The notes below the pieces were generated by a model. That model was not told the origin of the DNA. It ran no database searches and saw nothing but the letters and a program-made list of their open reading frames with translations. A program made the translations under genes and the position numbers. This document shows positions 1 to 11,634 of a DNA stretch of 64,000 bases, one piece after another (the stretch's first letter is position 1; each line of letters begins with the position of its first letter). The DNA comes from Cephalotus follicularis (Eukaryota > Streptophyta > Magnoliopsida > Oxalidales > Cephalotaceae): the NCBI GenBank assembly GCA_001972305.1, contig BDDD01000309.1:124001-188000 (forward strand), read 5' to 3'.

Positions 1-1401
1 CCTCCTGGAAAGCTTGTGCCTGAGGTCGTCCTTGGTCAGGTCTGACCTCTCTCTCTTCTTTCCGGGAGCATTTCGTGAATGCTCCCCTTTCTCCTCCTGA
101 TGGCCCGAACATGGTATTTTTTGTTTCCTGGCTGCCATCTCTTCATCCGCATTGACGTACCTCTCCGCTCTCCTCAGCAGGTCCGCCATATCCACGGTGA
201 GTTTCTTCAACAGGGAGAAAGTAAAATAGGAGTTATTCCTCAGCCCACTATTCAATGCCGCAAAGGCGAAGGAGGGCTCCAGGTCCTTCACCGTGAGAGA
301 CTCCCTGTTGAACCTGGTGAGGTAGTCCCTCAGCGACTCATCTCTGCCCTGCACCACGTTGATCAGGTGGGTGGAGTTCCTCCTCTGTGTGGTGCTGTTA
401 AGGAATTTTGTGACGAACAGCTCCGTAAGATGGTTGAAGTCCTTCACCGACTTCTGAGCCAGGGTCGAGAACAACGACTGGGCAGCTCCAGTCAATGTTG
501 TTGGGAACCCTCATCAGAGTGTGGCGTCTGAGGCCTGGTGCACCAGCATGGTCTGGATATAAGTGCGCACGTGCTGGATGTGGTCCGCGGACCCATCATA
601 TTTATCAAGGCTGGAGAGCCGAAATCCGCTGTGGATGCGCTCCGTCATGATCTCGGCTGTGAAGGGGTGGGCGCTGAGGTTGCGCACCTCCGCCAGATAC
701 CCTCTTGGCTTGTCGGCTCCTTGGAACCTTCTCTCCACCTCGGCAAGCCTTCTGTTCATCGCTTGCTCCACATCCTCGATGTCCCTAGCCCTGCTAGAAA
801 CACGTGACCCCCGAGCTAATGCGGCTGTGTGGCCATGTCTGCTCCCCTGGGCCGCGCCAGCTCTGTGCGGAGCATTGGAGCGCACTCGTGCTTCCTCTAC
901 GCCCCGGGCCTCCCCTCGAGGATCTCCTTCCATGGCATGGTGCTCGGGGTGCACCCTCATGGGATCGTTGGGCTGGTCCCGGGCAGTTGATGACTATGCC
1001 CTCTGAGACACATTGATCTCAGGTCTCCTCCCCAGGGGAACATCGTCCCCTGACCGCCTTGGGGGAAGTTCGTCTCCCCTAAGCGGGTTTCGCCTGGCAC
1101 CTCGGGGTGCCCTTTCTCCACCGCTGGCCTGTTGGGACCAAAAAGTCCTCGGACCACTGAAGGAGCGGGTCCGGCACGTTGCTGGTTGGCCAAAGTGGTG
1201 ACCAGCAACTCGGTGAGGCACTCCACCCCCTGAATCAGTTGGTTCAACCGCTCCCCCGTAACCGGAGCCTGTTCTGCGATGGCGACAGCTTGCGTAGTTT
1301 GGGCTGGGTCGCTTCCAGTGGCAGGCTGGCTTCCACCTGCTGTGGAGTAGTTGTTGATATGCTTCCTCGGAGGGATGATTCGATACGGCTTTTTGCTGCG
1401 T

Positions 1402-1420
1402 TCCCCACAGACGGCGCCAA
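1402..1420 (-). other. Primer-binding site (tRNA-Asp-like)
   Basis: One base inside the LTR, the minus strand reads TTGGCGCCGTCTGTGGGGA. This is the form common in Tat/Athila-type plant gypsy elements and resembles the complement of a tRNA-Asp 3' end. It fixes the element's orientation as minus. Confidence 0.8.
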
Positions 1421-1421
1421 C

Positions 1422-2002
1422 TGTTGATGCAGAAATCTTCCCTTCAACAGTATCCCGCGTGTAGGGGCTTGATTTGTTTAAAGGAAACGCTGGAATCTGT
1501 CCGAGAAAAAGTATTTGTGGGCTGATAATCCCTGCACAAGTAAAAGAGAATGATAGAAGGTCTAGGAGGTTGTTCTCCCGGGGACACTCCGACGCTCTAG
1601 TTAGTGATTGCACGGAGAATATTGGGTTCTTTTGAATGCTAAAATGGCTGACCTTTGTATTTACTGTTCAATTGGTATTTATAGAGCTTCCAAGTAAGTG
1701 TTGAGCGTTTCAATAGGAGTTGATTGCCCCTAAGGGAAAAAGCGTCAGAAGTGCTGGCATTTCCCCTGATCTCTTCCAGATTTAGTAGCCTTTTTCCCCC
1801 TTGATGTGATGGTGTGCCAACCTATCTAGGTGGCTGCGGGGGCGTGCAAGTCTGATCAGGTGGCTATTGTGGCGTGTCAGTCTGTTTAGACGGCTTTTTC
1901 CCTTTTTGATATGATGTGTGCCACGTGCCCAAGTCCTTGAACGACACATGTTGCCCTTCCATTGAAGCGCGTGTCCTTATGCTTAATGTAAGATTTTTCC
2001 CA
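1422..2002 (-). repeat. 5' LTR of Tat-lineage element
   Basis: The 581-bp LTR starts TGTTGATGCAG on the plus strand and ends CCCA at 2002. On the minus strand a TATAAATA box (plus 1676-1683) precedes the conserved block near 1560-1610 that reads GTCGGAGTGTCCCCGGGAGA. The same block occurs in the LTRs at 46583 and 50822 and, on the other strand, at 53280. The outer flank is TATTA; its partner lies outside the window. Confidence 0.8.
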
Positions 2003-2883
2003 TATTAATTCTAATTAACACACTCCATTAATTATCATTCAATCAATTTTAAAAAAAACTTTAAAACGTTATCGTCTTACATTAAAATGAAAAAAATCGA
2101 AATTTAAAGCGCATGTAGTACTCTTAATTAAAAAAAATATTACATATCAAATTGAAAAAACACTAAAATATGATGATATTAAAATGAGATTTTTCCTTTA
2201 TTTAAGCCAAGACAATTTTTTTTTTGCCAATTTTTTTTTTAGTTGTTATCTATGCCCATTTACTAATTTATTAAAAGTTTTTGTTAGATTTTTTGTTATA
2301 TTTTATAGGTTGATTATTAAACTAAACTAATCGTGAACCGATAATAAAAATATGAAATTATTAAATAATAATGTTATAAAGATAAATACCAATCATAACG
2401 ATATGAAATTAATAAATAATAATATGATAAAGATAAGTAGATAATCAACCAAAGAAATGAAAGATAACTAAGAAGTCAAAAGAATTAGACTTTCCTCTGA
2501 TAAAAAAAAAGTCGAGCAACATCTCAAAATTTTACACATTTAAAAAAAGGAATAGTTAAATATCAGCGAAAATGTTGGGCACAAATAGACGGCCTGGTCC
2601 ATATATCCGTTGCACATCAGTGTGAAAATGTGAGAAGCCATCTCCTTAGATTTCAAAGCAATTAGGCGCCAAGCCACCATAAGTCCTATACAAAATATGT
2701 GAATCTACCTTCTTAACCTGCAAAAAATGCAGCTTTAACTAGACATGTTGTGTTGCTTCAACAAAATGCAGTTGCTTTCAAGATTGTATTCCATAATGAT
2801 CGACCATGAAAATCGAACTTTTTTTTAAATGAAATTTTAACAGTTTCCTTTAAATTATCAGAAAATTTTAAAGCTAGCACTTA
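2003..2883. other. AT-rich intergenic spacer and probable 3' UTR
   Basis: Low-complexity AT-rich DNA with poly-A/T runs and no credible ORF. The last few hundred bases before 2884 probably include the 3' UTR of the minus-strand gene that ends there. No polyadenylation signal could be assigned with certainty. Confidence 0.5.
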
Positions 2884-5800
2884 CTAAGTCCATCTCTTCT
2901 GCGGAGCTGCACCCTTAGAAGCGGGCTGAATTCGCCTTCTACTCCCCTTGTAATCTCCGCTAGCAGACAACTGCTTTTGCCCTGCAGGGGTACCAGACTT
3001 CTGATTTGCCGAATTTTCTTGAAGAATACTCACGGGTAGGGACTTTGTAAGTTGGTTGGTCAGTCTGACCAAAGAACTTGAGGATTTTGCTGGAATTGGT
3101 TTCTGATTTCTTGTTGTAACAGAGTCACTGATAATTTCAACCCGGATTTCGTCCACTTTGGCAACGGGAGTTTCTGACCTGCTGGCGGGTTGGGAGTCTG
3201 AATCAGAAGATGAAGGGCTAGTAGTACTATCCATATCATAAAGAAGATTGTCTGCCATGACTGGAATTTGCCAAGAGTTTGAGCTAGAGGTACAGTGGGA
3301 GGGTCTACGAAGCCTTGTCAACTGCACCACCTATAAGGATGTGCTCAGGAGATCATTGACCTAATTATCTCGGATTTATTAACTACACATGAATCCGTAA
3401 TCAAGGTCAAAAAAACCCGGTTTCTGTTGCATGAAGAATCAAGTCATGAACACATAGAAACTATCTCAAATTGCAAAGATGCAGCATCTGCTGCTCTATG
3501 TTTACCATTTACATGCAACCTTTCCAATTAAATTTCAGAGAAGTGCCTACTGAAAATTTCATCTATTACTGCATGTTTGGGTTTACAATGATTTCAGTAT
3601 TTGAAAGACAATAGCAATGTACTACATCTATCACATACAATGTAATGAAAAGATAAATGGTAACTAGTCAGAGCTAAGATAGGAAATAAATAAAAAAACT
3701 GCAAAGCATATAACCTTGTAAGTTCAGTTTTTGATCTTGGTCACTACATTATACAGAATGTTGTTCTCACCTTTTGTTCCAGAACCACCATGTCCTTCTT
3801 AAGTCTAGTAATTGTCATATTCTTCCTACGTATGATGTCTTCCAAATCAGCAATCCTCTGTTATAGGGAAAATATGTTTGGATTAACCAAGTGGCCAAAC
3901 AAAAAATTAGTAAGTGCAGAAGTAAAGGAGAGCACAAACAACAAATATCACCTTTGAACCAGCCACACCAGATGACTGAAGAAAAGTAGTCAACTCCTTT
4001 ATGGTGGTATCCTTCTCTTCACACTCCCTCTTCAGATTGAATAAATCTTGTTCTGTGGCAAATGTGTTCATCTGAAAGCAACATATAACATGACACTAGA
4101 AAAAATGAAAACTCAATACCATCTGTAGAAATCAATTTTCACTTTACCAACTCTTATTGATATATATTATTTTCTCAGTCGATCTTTATATAATCTACTT
4201 GATTATATGAAATTTAGGTAATATCGATGTTACAAAATTTAGGTAATATCGTTGGAGGCTATCAATTCAACCTGTAATCTAAAATTCAATCAAGAAGGAT
4301 GTATGATAAAGTCAAATAGCTGATAAGAAATCGAAACGATAAAAGCTTCTTCTTTATCATTCAATCACCTGTATTTCCACAGAAGATGTGACACTTGAAC
4401 CCCAATCAGACAAATCAGACATGCGGCGCTCCTCTGGTTCTGCATCATTTGTATGATTCTGGAGCTTCTCCTCCCCTGCAGAGGCTTTCCTAAAAGAATG
4501 ACCCTGATACAAAAAGTCATAGAATTAGCAAGCTTCAACTTGTCAGTAACAACAACCACAACTGTCATTTCTTCAGGGCTGTCATTTCTTCAGGGCTGTC
4601 ATTGCTAAGAATTAGAATGAAAACAAATCCATGGAATCGGATACAAAGAATCCTCACCGCTAGCCCAGTAAACAGGCCATGATGATCATCACAAAGCCAA
4701 CAACCGCAGTCAACAAATTGAATTTTGTCAGATTTAAGGGTTTCGTTCCATGGTGATTCAACATTCTTGTTGAATGACATGTTTCTGCTCTCTGCCTGGT
4801 CCTTAACAGTAGTCAACTGTTCACATAGATTGTCAAGCTTCTGCTGCATGCTTGTTAGCACATGATCCTGTACACGGATTTGCAAATGAAGTTAAAAATC
4901 GTAGAGATCCTGGCAGTTCTTTGCATAAATTTTTAGCCACATGTCATGAAGAAGGGTAAAAAAAAACTCATTGTTCCTAATTGAAACTAGGAAAAAAAAT
5001 GCAATCCAATTTTTTTTTAAAAAACTTAGATCCTAGAATTCATTTATTTTAAACTGATACTTTGAAGATTAAAAGAACAGACAAAAGCCACATTTGTAGA
5101 GAACAATAACCCAATTGCCTATATTAAATATGCTGAATAACCTATAGAGGAAAGATTGCTAGTTTAAAGATAAAATGCACTTGCAAAACGGAATATATTT
5201 TGACGAGAAAAAAACCCGAGAAAAGATATTACATTTACTGCATAATATTATACAGAAATCCCTATTTAATTAAACAATGAAAGGCTTAATCTGTACATTT
5301 AAATGATATTAACTCGGACAGTACATGCGTTTAAGCAGCCTAAAGTGTTAAATGTAACCATAAAATCAAAACATAAAAACAGACCCATGTTCAAGTAAAC
5401 TCTGCTCACTTGCAGATACATTTAAGAAACACGCATTAGAAAACAGAAAAACTATCAAACAAGAAAACCCATTTCGTAAAACAAGCATGGATATTAAACT
5501 ACAAATACATTAAACCACATAATTAAAAAAAAAAAAAAAGAAGAAGAAAGCATTTAAAACAAGCAAAAGTATTAAACAATAACTAACTCCGAGTTAAAAG
5601 AGGATTAATTGATATTAATAAATAATAAAATTATGGAGACAATAAATCTTTCAAAAAAAAAATAACTAACCCTGAGTTCGACAGATTTTTTGAGCTGCCG
5701 AATGAGCCGATTTTTCTTCGACTCGGCGGAGGATACGCCGACCACGGCAACGATCAAAAACCTTTCGAAGGGGGTAAACAGCTCCCAAGCAACGGATTCA

Positions 5801-6048
5801 TCCCGGCTCAATCCGCCACCTATGGCTCGAGCCGAGGTGGCTTCTTCAGCGTTAACGAGCCGGCCTTGTAGGGAGACCCAAGCCATCTTCCTAGCCGAAG
5901 AGACAGGTCGGCTCGGCTGGGTGAAGCTGCTGGAGAGCCGACGGGGGCATGGTGAGGTGGTGTGAGAGAATTGGGCCAGAGTGACCACGGAAGGGGGATG
6001 AGCAGCTTTAGCCGAGCCGAAGCCGAGGTCATCTTCGGCTTCTGCCAT
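2884..6048 (-). CDS. Conserved plant coiled-coil protein, function unknown (6 exons)
   Basis: Six minus-strand exons join in phase 0: 6048-5671, 4867-4658, 4503-4369, 4071-3952, 3857-3771 and 3330-2884. All introns are GT-AG, and the predicted protein is 458 residues. The start is the ATG at 6048 (MAEAEDDLGF). Residues 94-108 form a short hydrophobic stretch (FERFLIVAVVGV). Basic, heptad-like helices follow at about 111-155, a small Cys cluster (DCGCWLC, about 179-185) comes next, and a second coiled-coil-like region lies at about 242-315 (DLFNLKRECEEKDTTIKELT, RIADLEDIIRRKNMTITRL). The C-terminal 140 residues are Ser- and Lys-rich and look disordered. I recall similar uncharacterised proteins across flowering plants but know no assigned function or symbol. 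A single membrane-anchored or membrane-associated scaffold would fit, but that is inference. Splice sites were chosen by eye for phase and consensus. A (GA)n run sits directly upstream of the ATG. Confidence 0.85.
4563..4603. repeat. 17-bp tandem repeat in intron 2
   Basis: The unit TGTCATTTCTTCAGGGC occurs twice in full (4563-4579, 4580-4596) and then as a 7-base partial copy. It lies in the 154-bp intron between exons 2 and 3 of the coiled-coil gene. No function is apparent. Confidence 0.9.
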
Positions 6049-6049
6049 G

Positions 6050-6051
<2 letters not shown>

Positions 6052-6084
<33 letters not shown>
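6052..6084. repeat. (GA)n microsatellite in the 5' UTR or core promoter
   Basis: About 16 GA units lie only a few bases upstream of the minus-strand ATG at 6048, so the transcript would read (CT)n there. Such tracts are common in plant 5' UTRs and core promoters and are length-variable. Confidence 0.9.
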
Positions 6085-6087
<3 letters not shown>

Positions 6088-7101
6088 CGTGAATTAAGTG
6101 ACTGTTACAAAATGCTTGATGGACGTATTCAATTTGGTACATAAATTTGTTTATGGAATTGGACTTTGAAATCAATAAGCAATAAGCTGTATTGTACCGT
6201 TTTTTGTTTGAGGAATTCAAATTTTGCGATTCCAGAGGGAAACCCCTAAACATGAAAGTGAACGTTACTTGTGCATTTCGTGACACGTGTATTTTTTTTC
6301 TTTTTTAAATTATCTAGTTGAACATTATTGTTGATATAGAATTGTAAGCTCCAAAATTGTATGTAAATAATATTGTGGGACTCTGATTGGGCTTAATATT
6401 ATTTCTCTCTTTATTGGGACGAACTCAAACCAAGGGAAATAGAAGCTAGGTCGGCCATTGTAAGAAAGGCAGCAGGTGTGTGTAGCAAATTCTGGAGCCT
6501 TCCGCTCAAATAATTGGGATATTTGTGCGAAGTGGGACCTCATTGTCTCACAATTCCGAAAGAGACAAAGGGAACGCTTTTGTTCAAAGAGTTTGACACT
6601 CTCCCTTTTTCTCTCGTTGTATCCTTTCATCTCCGGATCTAGAAAGAGACAGTGAGAGAGCAAAATTGAGAGAGAAAGCTCGGAGTGGAGCAAAGAAATG
6701 GTCGCTGAACTTGTAGCAGCATAAAGAGCTTAAAGAGTGGATGGAATCGAGAGTCCAACAGTATATTCTTCCAAATCTGCAAACGGCTTTAACAGCAAGG
6801 AGTTATAGCTCGACACATATTGAGGTAGGTTCTACTTACCTTGAGCTCTTATATGTACGTCTAATTGTTGTGAATGATATATGCTATTGTGAATTGATAG
6901 ATCGTGTTGTCATGAATTGATGTATTGTGCGGCTAAGTCTTAGACTGTTGGAGCTTCCAATCAGAGCATTGGCGATTTACTAGATGCGTACCTCAATATT
7001 AGAGGTAGACCTCGTACTTGAGGGCAATTGTATTGTTATACTTCGAAATTGTGTTAGACACTAAGTCTAAGTCAGACCAGACATCGGAGGAGGATGTCAC
7101 T

Positions 7102-7310
7102 GCGCCACAAGACTGCAGAGCAGACTTGTCCATGAGACGGCAGAGAAGACCTGCGCCACAAGACTGCAGAGCAGACTTGTCTATGAGGCGGCAGAGAAGA
7201 CTTACGCCACAAAACTGCAGAAAAGACTTGACCACGAGGCGGTAGAGAAGACCTGTCCCACAAGACTGCAGAGCAGACTTGTCCACAAGGCTGCAGAGCA
7301 GACCAGCACC
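7102..7310. repeat. 51-bp minisatellite within the solo LTR
   Basis: Four units begin at 7102, 7153, 7204 and 7255, each close to GCGCCACAAGACTGCAGAGC followed by a variable part. The exact 51-base step is easy to see. Further GCAGAGCAGAC words continue to about 7450. Confidence 0.9.
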
Positions 7311-7554
7311 TAGGTCACAAAGAAGAGTGGGCATACACTAATAGTATTGAATAGTAGAGCAGAGCAGACCTATTCCAACGATCGTAGTGCAGACTTACGC
7401 TAGTAGTGCTGAAATGGCAGAGTAGGCGTTAACATCGTTCTCTGCCAAACATTATACATCCCTTTGAGGATTCTATACTGATCTTGTAGGGAATTGTATT
7501 GTAAAGAATTGTATTGTAATGAATTGTATAGTTAGGAACCCTAAGGGTCACCCA

Positions 7555-7680
7555 CAATGAGATGACCGTATAAGTCACCATCGATAGAGATGACCGAGAA
7601 GGTCACCACCAATGGATATGACCGCAGAGGTCACCACTGATTGAGATGACCATAAATGTTACCAACCGAGATGATGGCTA
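7555..7680. repeat. Degenerate GATGACC...GGTCACC repeats
   Basis: Three to four imperfect units of roughly 40 bases contain GATGACCG followed by AGGTCACCA, so each has a short inverted character (TGACC/GGTCA). They lie in the 6343-8453 solo LTR and resemble GGTTCACC-type repeats in the solo LTR at 26582-29331. Confidence 0.6.
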
Positions 7681-8458
7681 TTGATTGTGATTGTATGGAT
7701 ATATATATATGCGGTTATTGATTGTGATTGTAGCTACAAGGTCGCTGTCCAAGGAGACTAACGATAGGGATGGTCAGACCAGCTAATAATTACCCTCTCT
7801 GCTCTACTAGTAAATGTCACCCTAGTCTGCCAATAGGGAATCGTTTTCTGCCTAGGATACCATGTGTGCCTAGTCTTCTCTACCTCGGTAGGGGAGCCCG
7901 AGGAGAGCTCATATGCGCTGGTGACAATTTTTGGAATGATATGGACGTTGAATGATGATGGAATTGTATTGTTATGGTTATGGAATATTGTGGATGACGA
8001 CTCTGTGATTATATGTATTGCTACATTGTGCATCTCGCATGTCATGCATTCGCATATCCTGCATATAGTAGTTCCTATACAATCATGGGTTGCTGACCCA
8101 TTCTCTGAATGGGTCAAGTTCAGGTGATGCAACGCAATGACCAGATCGACGAGATTGCAATGTAGAGCTTTGTTATCAAGCAGTTCTGTACGACCAGCCT
8201 TGTATAATGGAAAGGATGTTGTAATTAATTTTATTTGAGCTACCGACTTGTGGCAGAGCTGTGATATGGAACATTGATGTATATGAATGGGTATCCACAC
8301 GCTAAATATATTGATTGATCATTCCGCTTGTATTATTCTGATTTGATCTAAAATTTTAATTTTATTGCATATTTTGAATGGTGGATATTGATTGTAAAGA
8401 CGACATGCCGCGTGTCAGACTGTGGGGTTCCCCTCATGGTTCAGAATGTGACAAGAAT

Positions 8459-9541
8459 AGTTCAGTCTTTTGTCGTTATTGGCTTTATGTATTTTAGTAA
8501 AATTTTTAAAAGCAAAAAGTACAAAATGAGTGCTGAACTTTAATCTAATATACAAATTGAATATTGAACAAAAAAAATTAACTCAAGAAATGAATTTTTG
8601 AAATTAAATCCAATAAGATACTCTTTTAATTTTTTTCATCCATGGTCATTAATTTAGTTAACGTGTCCCTAATTTGGCGATAACGTGACCATGGTACTGG
8701 ATTTCAGACCAAAAAAAATTAGATCCCATTTACAGATCTGTCTAAACAAAACGTGCATTCCAAACAGGAAACATTACAATATGGACAAACGGGTATCCAA
8801 TCACATATAGCTAAAATCTGACATGGAATTATATTATGCTTCTGGATAATACTCAGTTTGATAAAAAAGTATATCAAATACGTGTAATATTATAAACAAT
8901 AATTAAAAATCATAATAATTATAATAATTACTGATTTATCATAATATAAAAAATAAAACTAAAAATAATCTCATTAAATTAAATTAAAAAATGTAATATA
9001 TCTTAATTTTAATAATTATTGTTAATTATTATTATTATATTTTCTATTTAAGACATTATTCATCAAATATACTCATTAAATAATAATATATGGTAGACCC
9101 CACCTGTTTCGCATGCAATTCCCACTATTATATCAAGATAGAGAAGAGTACAGCGGACCTAAGCTTCAATCACTCTCACTGTCAGTCAGATATCTACCAG
9201 GTAATCAATAAACATAAAACTATTTCAAGTTTCTTAAAATACACAACTAGAAACAACCGTAATAATTACAAAATGCACTACACCAGTTACTAACTATAGA
9301 GCTTGCTTTCTATTATTACATCAACGAATTTGCACCTTGCACTTAGCTTTTAGCAGCACCCACCTTTTCCTCTTTTTTTTTGGTTTTCATCCACACCCCA
9401 CAAAATACATAGATGCACCATCTTCTTCTTTGCGGTGACCACCCAACTTTGCTTTCTATCTGCTTTTTGCAAATTCACCTACCATACTTCTTTACATTAG
9501 CATTTCATGATACCCCAAGAAGCTTTTCTGTGTTGTTCCTG
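8459..9541. other. AT-rich intergenic spacer and bHLH 3' UTR
   Basis: No credible ORF. Bases 8860-9080 are very AT-rich. The part next to 9541 is probably the 3' UTR of the minus-strand bHLH gene. Confidence 0.5.
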
Positions 9542-11634
9542 CTACTGCTGCTGCTTGTTTGAGCACGTACACTTTGCCCGATCCTTCGAAAGTATCTAAA
9601 ATTTTGTAATAAGAAATTAAGATAACTAAGGTTAAGAATTTCTTGAGGGGCTTGGTAATTAATTGCTAATGTTCTACCTTGAATTGTCTTTGAAGGTCTT
9701 TTATGTAGTCAACAGCCAAATCTAGCATGTCGGCTGTGTTTGTTTGCTTCAAAGAAGGCAGAAAGAGAAAGAAAAATGTGTAAATTTGAGTCTCCATTAA
9801 TAATTGGATCTTAAGGAAGACATTTGAGAGAAGTTCTCAAGTTTTACTTTCTCCATGTTGGGCACTAACTCTTGAAGTTTCCTCATGCGCTCACTTATTC
9901 TGGTTCTTCTCACCTGAGTACAATCCACAAGGGAAAATGAACTCATGTAAGCTGTTTAAGACCATGAATCACAATCAACATAACAATTATTGTTCTGCTT
10001 TAATAGGCATTTGTTTCTTAGCCACAGCGATTTAAGATCATGAATTACTCTTACCCTCTCGGCAATGCTTCTGGGATGAGTGGCACAACCACGCTTAGCT
10101 CGAACTTTACAAGGTACAGAATCTGAAAATTGCAAGAACTTCTCAATGGCAGACATCTCAGCCAAAGTATTTGGCAAGCTCAAATGATGAGCTAAAGGAG
10201 GCCGATTCGTCCCCTCTCCATCCTGTTCAACAACAAGAACTATTATAAGATCAAAACAATGGGAGAATATGGAGGATAAACTGGCTAATTTATCCTGACA
10301 ATAGTTAAATTAGACCACGGTATGAAAGGAATAGCCTTGAATCTTGAAAGTATCCTACCTTAGTAAGGGATGCATTAAAATCTGAAAGTGTTCTATCTTC
10401 ATCTCTAAGTCTTTTTGCACCAGTGGTCTTATCAGAAACCATTGTAGGATCATCCCAAGAGCCAATGGGAAATTCAGCGGAGTAATCATCACGACGATTT
10501 TCACCAAAATCACTAGTGATTGGGATGCTTGTTCCCATACTTTTGCTTTCCATTCCAGCTATTGGACTCATCACTCCAGAAGAAGGCAACTTGATGGCAG
10601 AAGAAAAAGATGCTTCTCTATTATAGCTAGTTCCAGCTCCAAAATCAACCATGGTTCTCATTACAGGACAGCCTGCCATTAGCTAATGCTACTTTAACTA
10701 CTGCCCTTAAATTATCAATCAAGAAATAAACTGTTCATTGCTGTAAAAATATAGGCAAGAACCCAAACAGAGGAATGAAGTGTTGCATTAAGAGATAATT
10801 CTTTTCAACTTTGAATGCAAATTTTTATTTTTTTAATACCCAAGTTGATCACTAAAAATGATTACTTTATCCAGAAATATAATCGTTGAAGAGAAGTGTC
10901 AATTCAACATTCAAGTTGATAGGAAACAAAAACTTCACTGATGGTATTAATCAAAACCTTTTTATCTTTTTATTTTCTTCACTACGAACATCCTACTTGT
11001 TACCTCTAAATTTAATTGGCTGATAACAAACTTCAACGATTTGATTAAGAAAAGTCAAACATTCATCAAGAAAAAAAAAACAATTAACTAAGTCAAGTTG
11101 ATAAAGAGAAACTTCAAAAGTAGTACTACAAAAAATTCATCAAAAAAATGACATACCAGTTTCAACATTAATATTCGACAAAATCCCAGCAGGCGAGCTA
11201 CTTTGCCTAATAAGATTGGAATTCAACTTCATTTGCTGACTTTGGTTTCGATAGAAACTCTGTTGCAAAGCAGAGGGATAACTTCTCTGTTGCTGTTGCA
11301 TGATAGATCTCTCATCGTTCATGGACCCCAAAATCTGGTTTTGCTGCTTACCAACGACAGCCTCAGTTTCTGTTTCCTTTGCTGGAGAAATCATCGACTT
11401 AGGGAATCGATCTAGTGTGTTTCCAGAGCTATTTGATGATGTAAATCGAGAGAAAATCCGTTCTGTTTCGGGGCTTGAAGGTCGAGTGATAAATTCGGAG
11501 AATTCTCTGTCAACGATATTGGAGAAGTAGGAGCTTGGAGCTGATTGGTTCCTTGTCAAGCTTGAAATTGAATGTTTTTGATGGTGTTGGTCATCAAGTG
11601 GCTTGTGAGGCTGTTGGTGAAGATCTGATTCCAT
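9542..11634 (-). CDS. bHLH transcription factor, FLOWERING BHLH / bHLH122-130 group (6 exons)
   Basis: Minus-strand exons 11634-11157, 10672-10359, 10222-10055, 9913-9848, 9746-9678 and 9595-9542 give 382 residues, with GT-AG introns and the stop at 9542-9544. The start is the first ATG in frame (MESDLHQQPH); the frame is open a little further upstream but has no earlier ATG. The N-terminus carries the subgroup signature LTRNQSAPSSYFSNIVDREF and RPSSPETERIF. The bHLH spans about residues 313-363: basic region HPRSIAERVRRTRISERM with the H/E/R DNA-contact pattern of E-box/G-box binders, helix 1 RKLQELVPNMEK, loop QTNTADM and helix 2 LDLAVDYIKDLQRQF. The C-terminus ends KCTCSNKQQQ. The intron inside the basic helix, after AER, matches what I recall for this family. 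Known members bind E-boxes; in Arabidopsis, FBH proteins activate CONSTANS, and others act in stomatal or drought responses. Which of these applies here is unknown. Confidence 0.92.

Larger units (their letters stand above)
1..2002 (-). mobile_element. Ty3/gypsy Tat-lineage element, 5' part (LTR, PBS, gag), cut by window edge
   Basis: Reading the minus strand from 2002 downward gives an LTR, a primer-binding site and then gag-like protein down to base 1. The gag part contains the plant gypsy gag pattern (YDGSADHIQHVRTYIQTMLV near 540-600) followed by retrotransposon-gag-like sequence, with an RGYLAEVRNL-type region upstream. GC content is clearly higher than in the flanking DNA. Pol and the 3' LTR lie outside the window. 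The reading frame is broken in a few places, so this is a fossil. Lineage is inferred from the PBS type and from LTR similarity to the elements at 46583 and 52422. Confidence 0.85.
6343..8453 (+). mobile_element. Solo LTR (2.1 kb) with AGAAT target duplication
   Basis: The sequence from TGTAAGCTCC to GAATGTGACA is flanked by AGAAT on both sides (6338-6342 and 8454-8458), the 5-bp duplication expected of an LTR retroelement. It contains no gag or pol. It resembles, in reverse, the solo LTR at 26582-29331 (similar TGTAAG start and similar repeat-rich middle), so it is probably a gypsy LTR. It lies about 290 bp upstream of the start codon at 6048. Confidence 0.8.

Noticed and set aside
5962-6286. 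Open frames across the (GA)n tract
   Set aside because: They arise from translation of the microsatellite next to the start codon of the coiled-coil gene.
8846-9083. AT-rich stretch with weakly similar inverted ends (TTTGATAAAAAAGT and ATTCATCAAATAT)
   Set aside because: The similarity is within what AT-rich DNA gives by chance, and no clear target duplication was seen.
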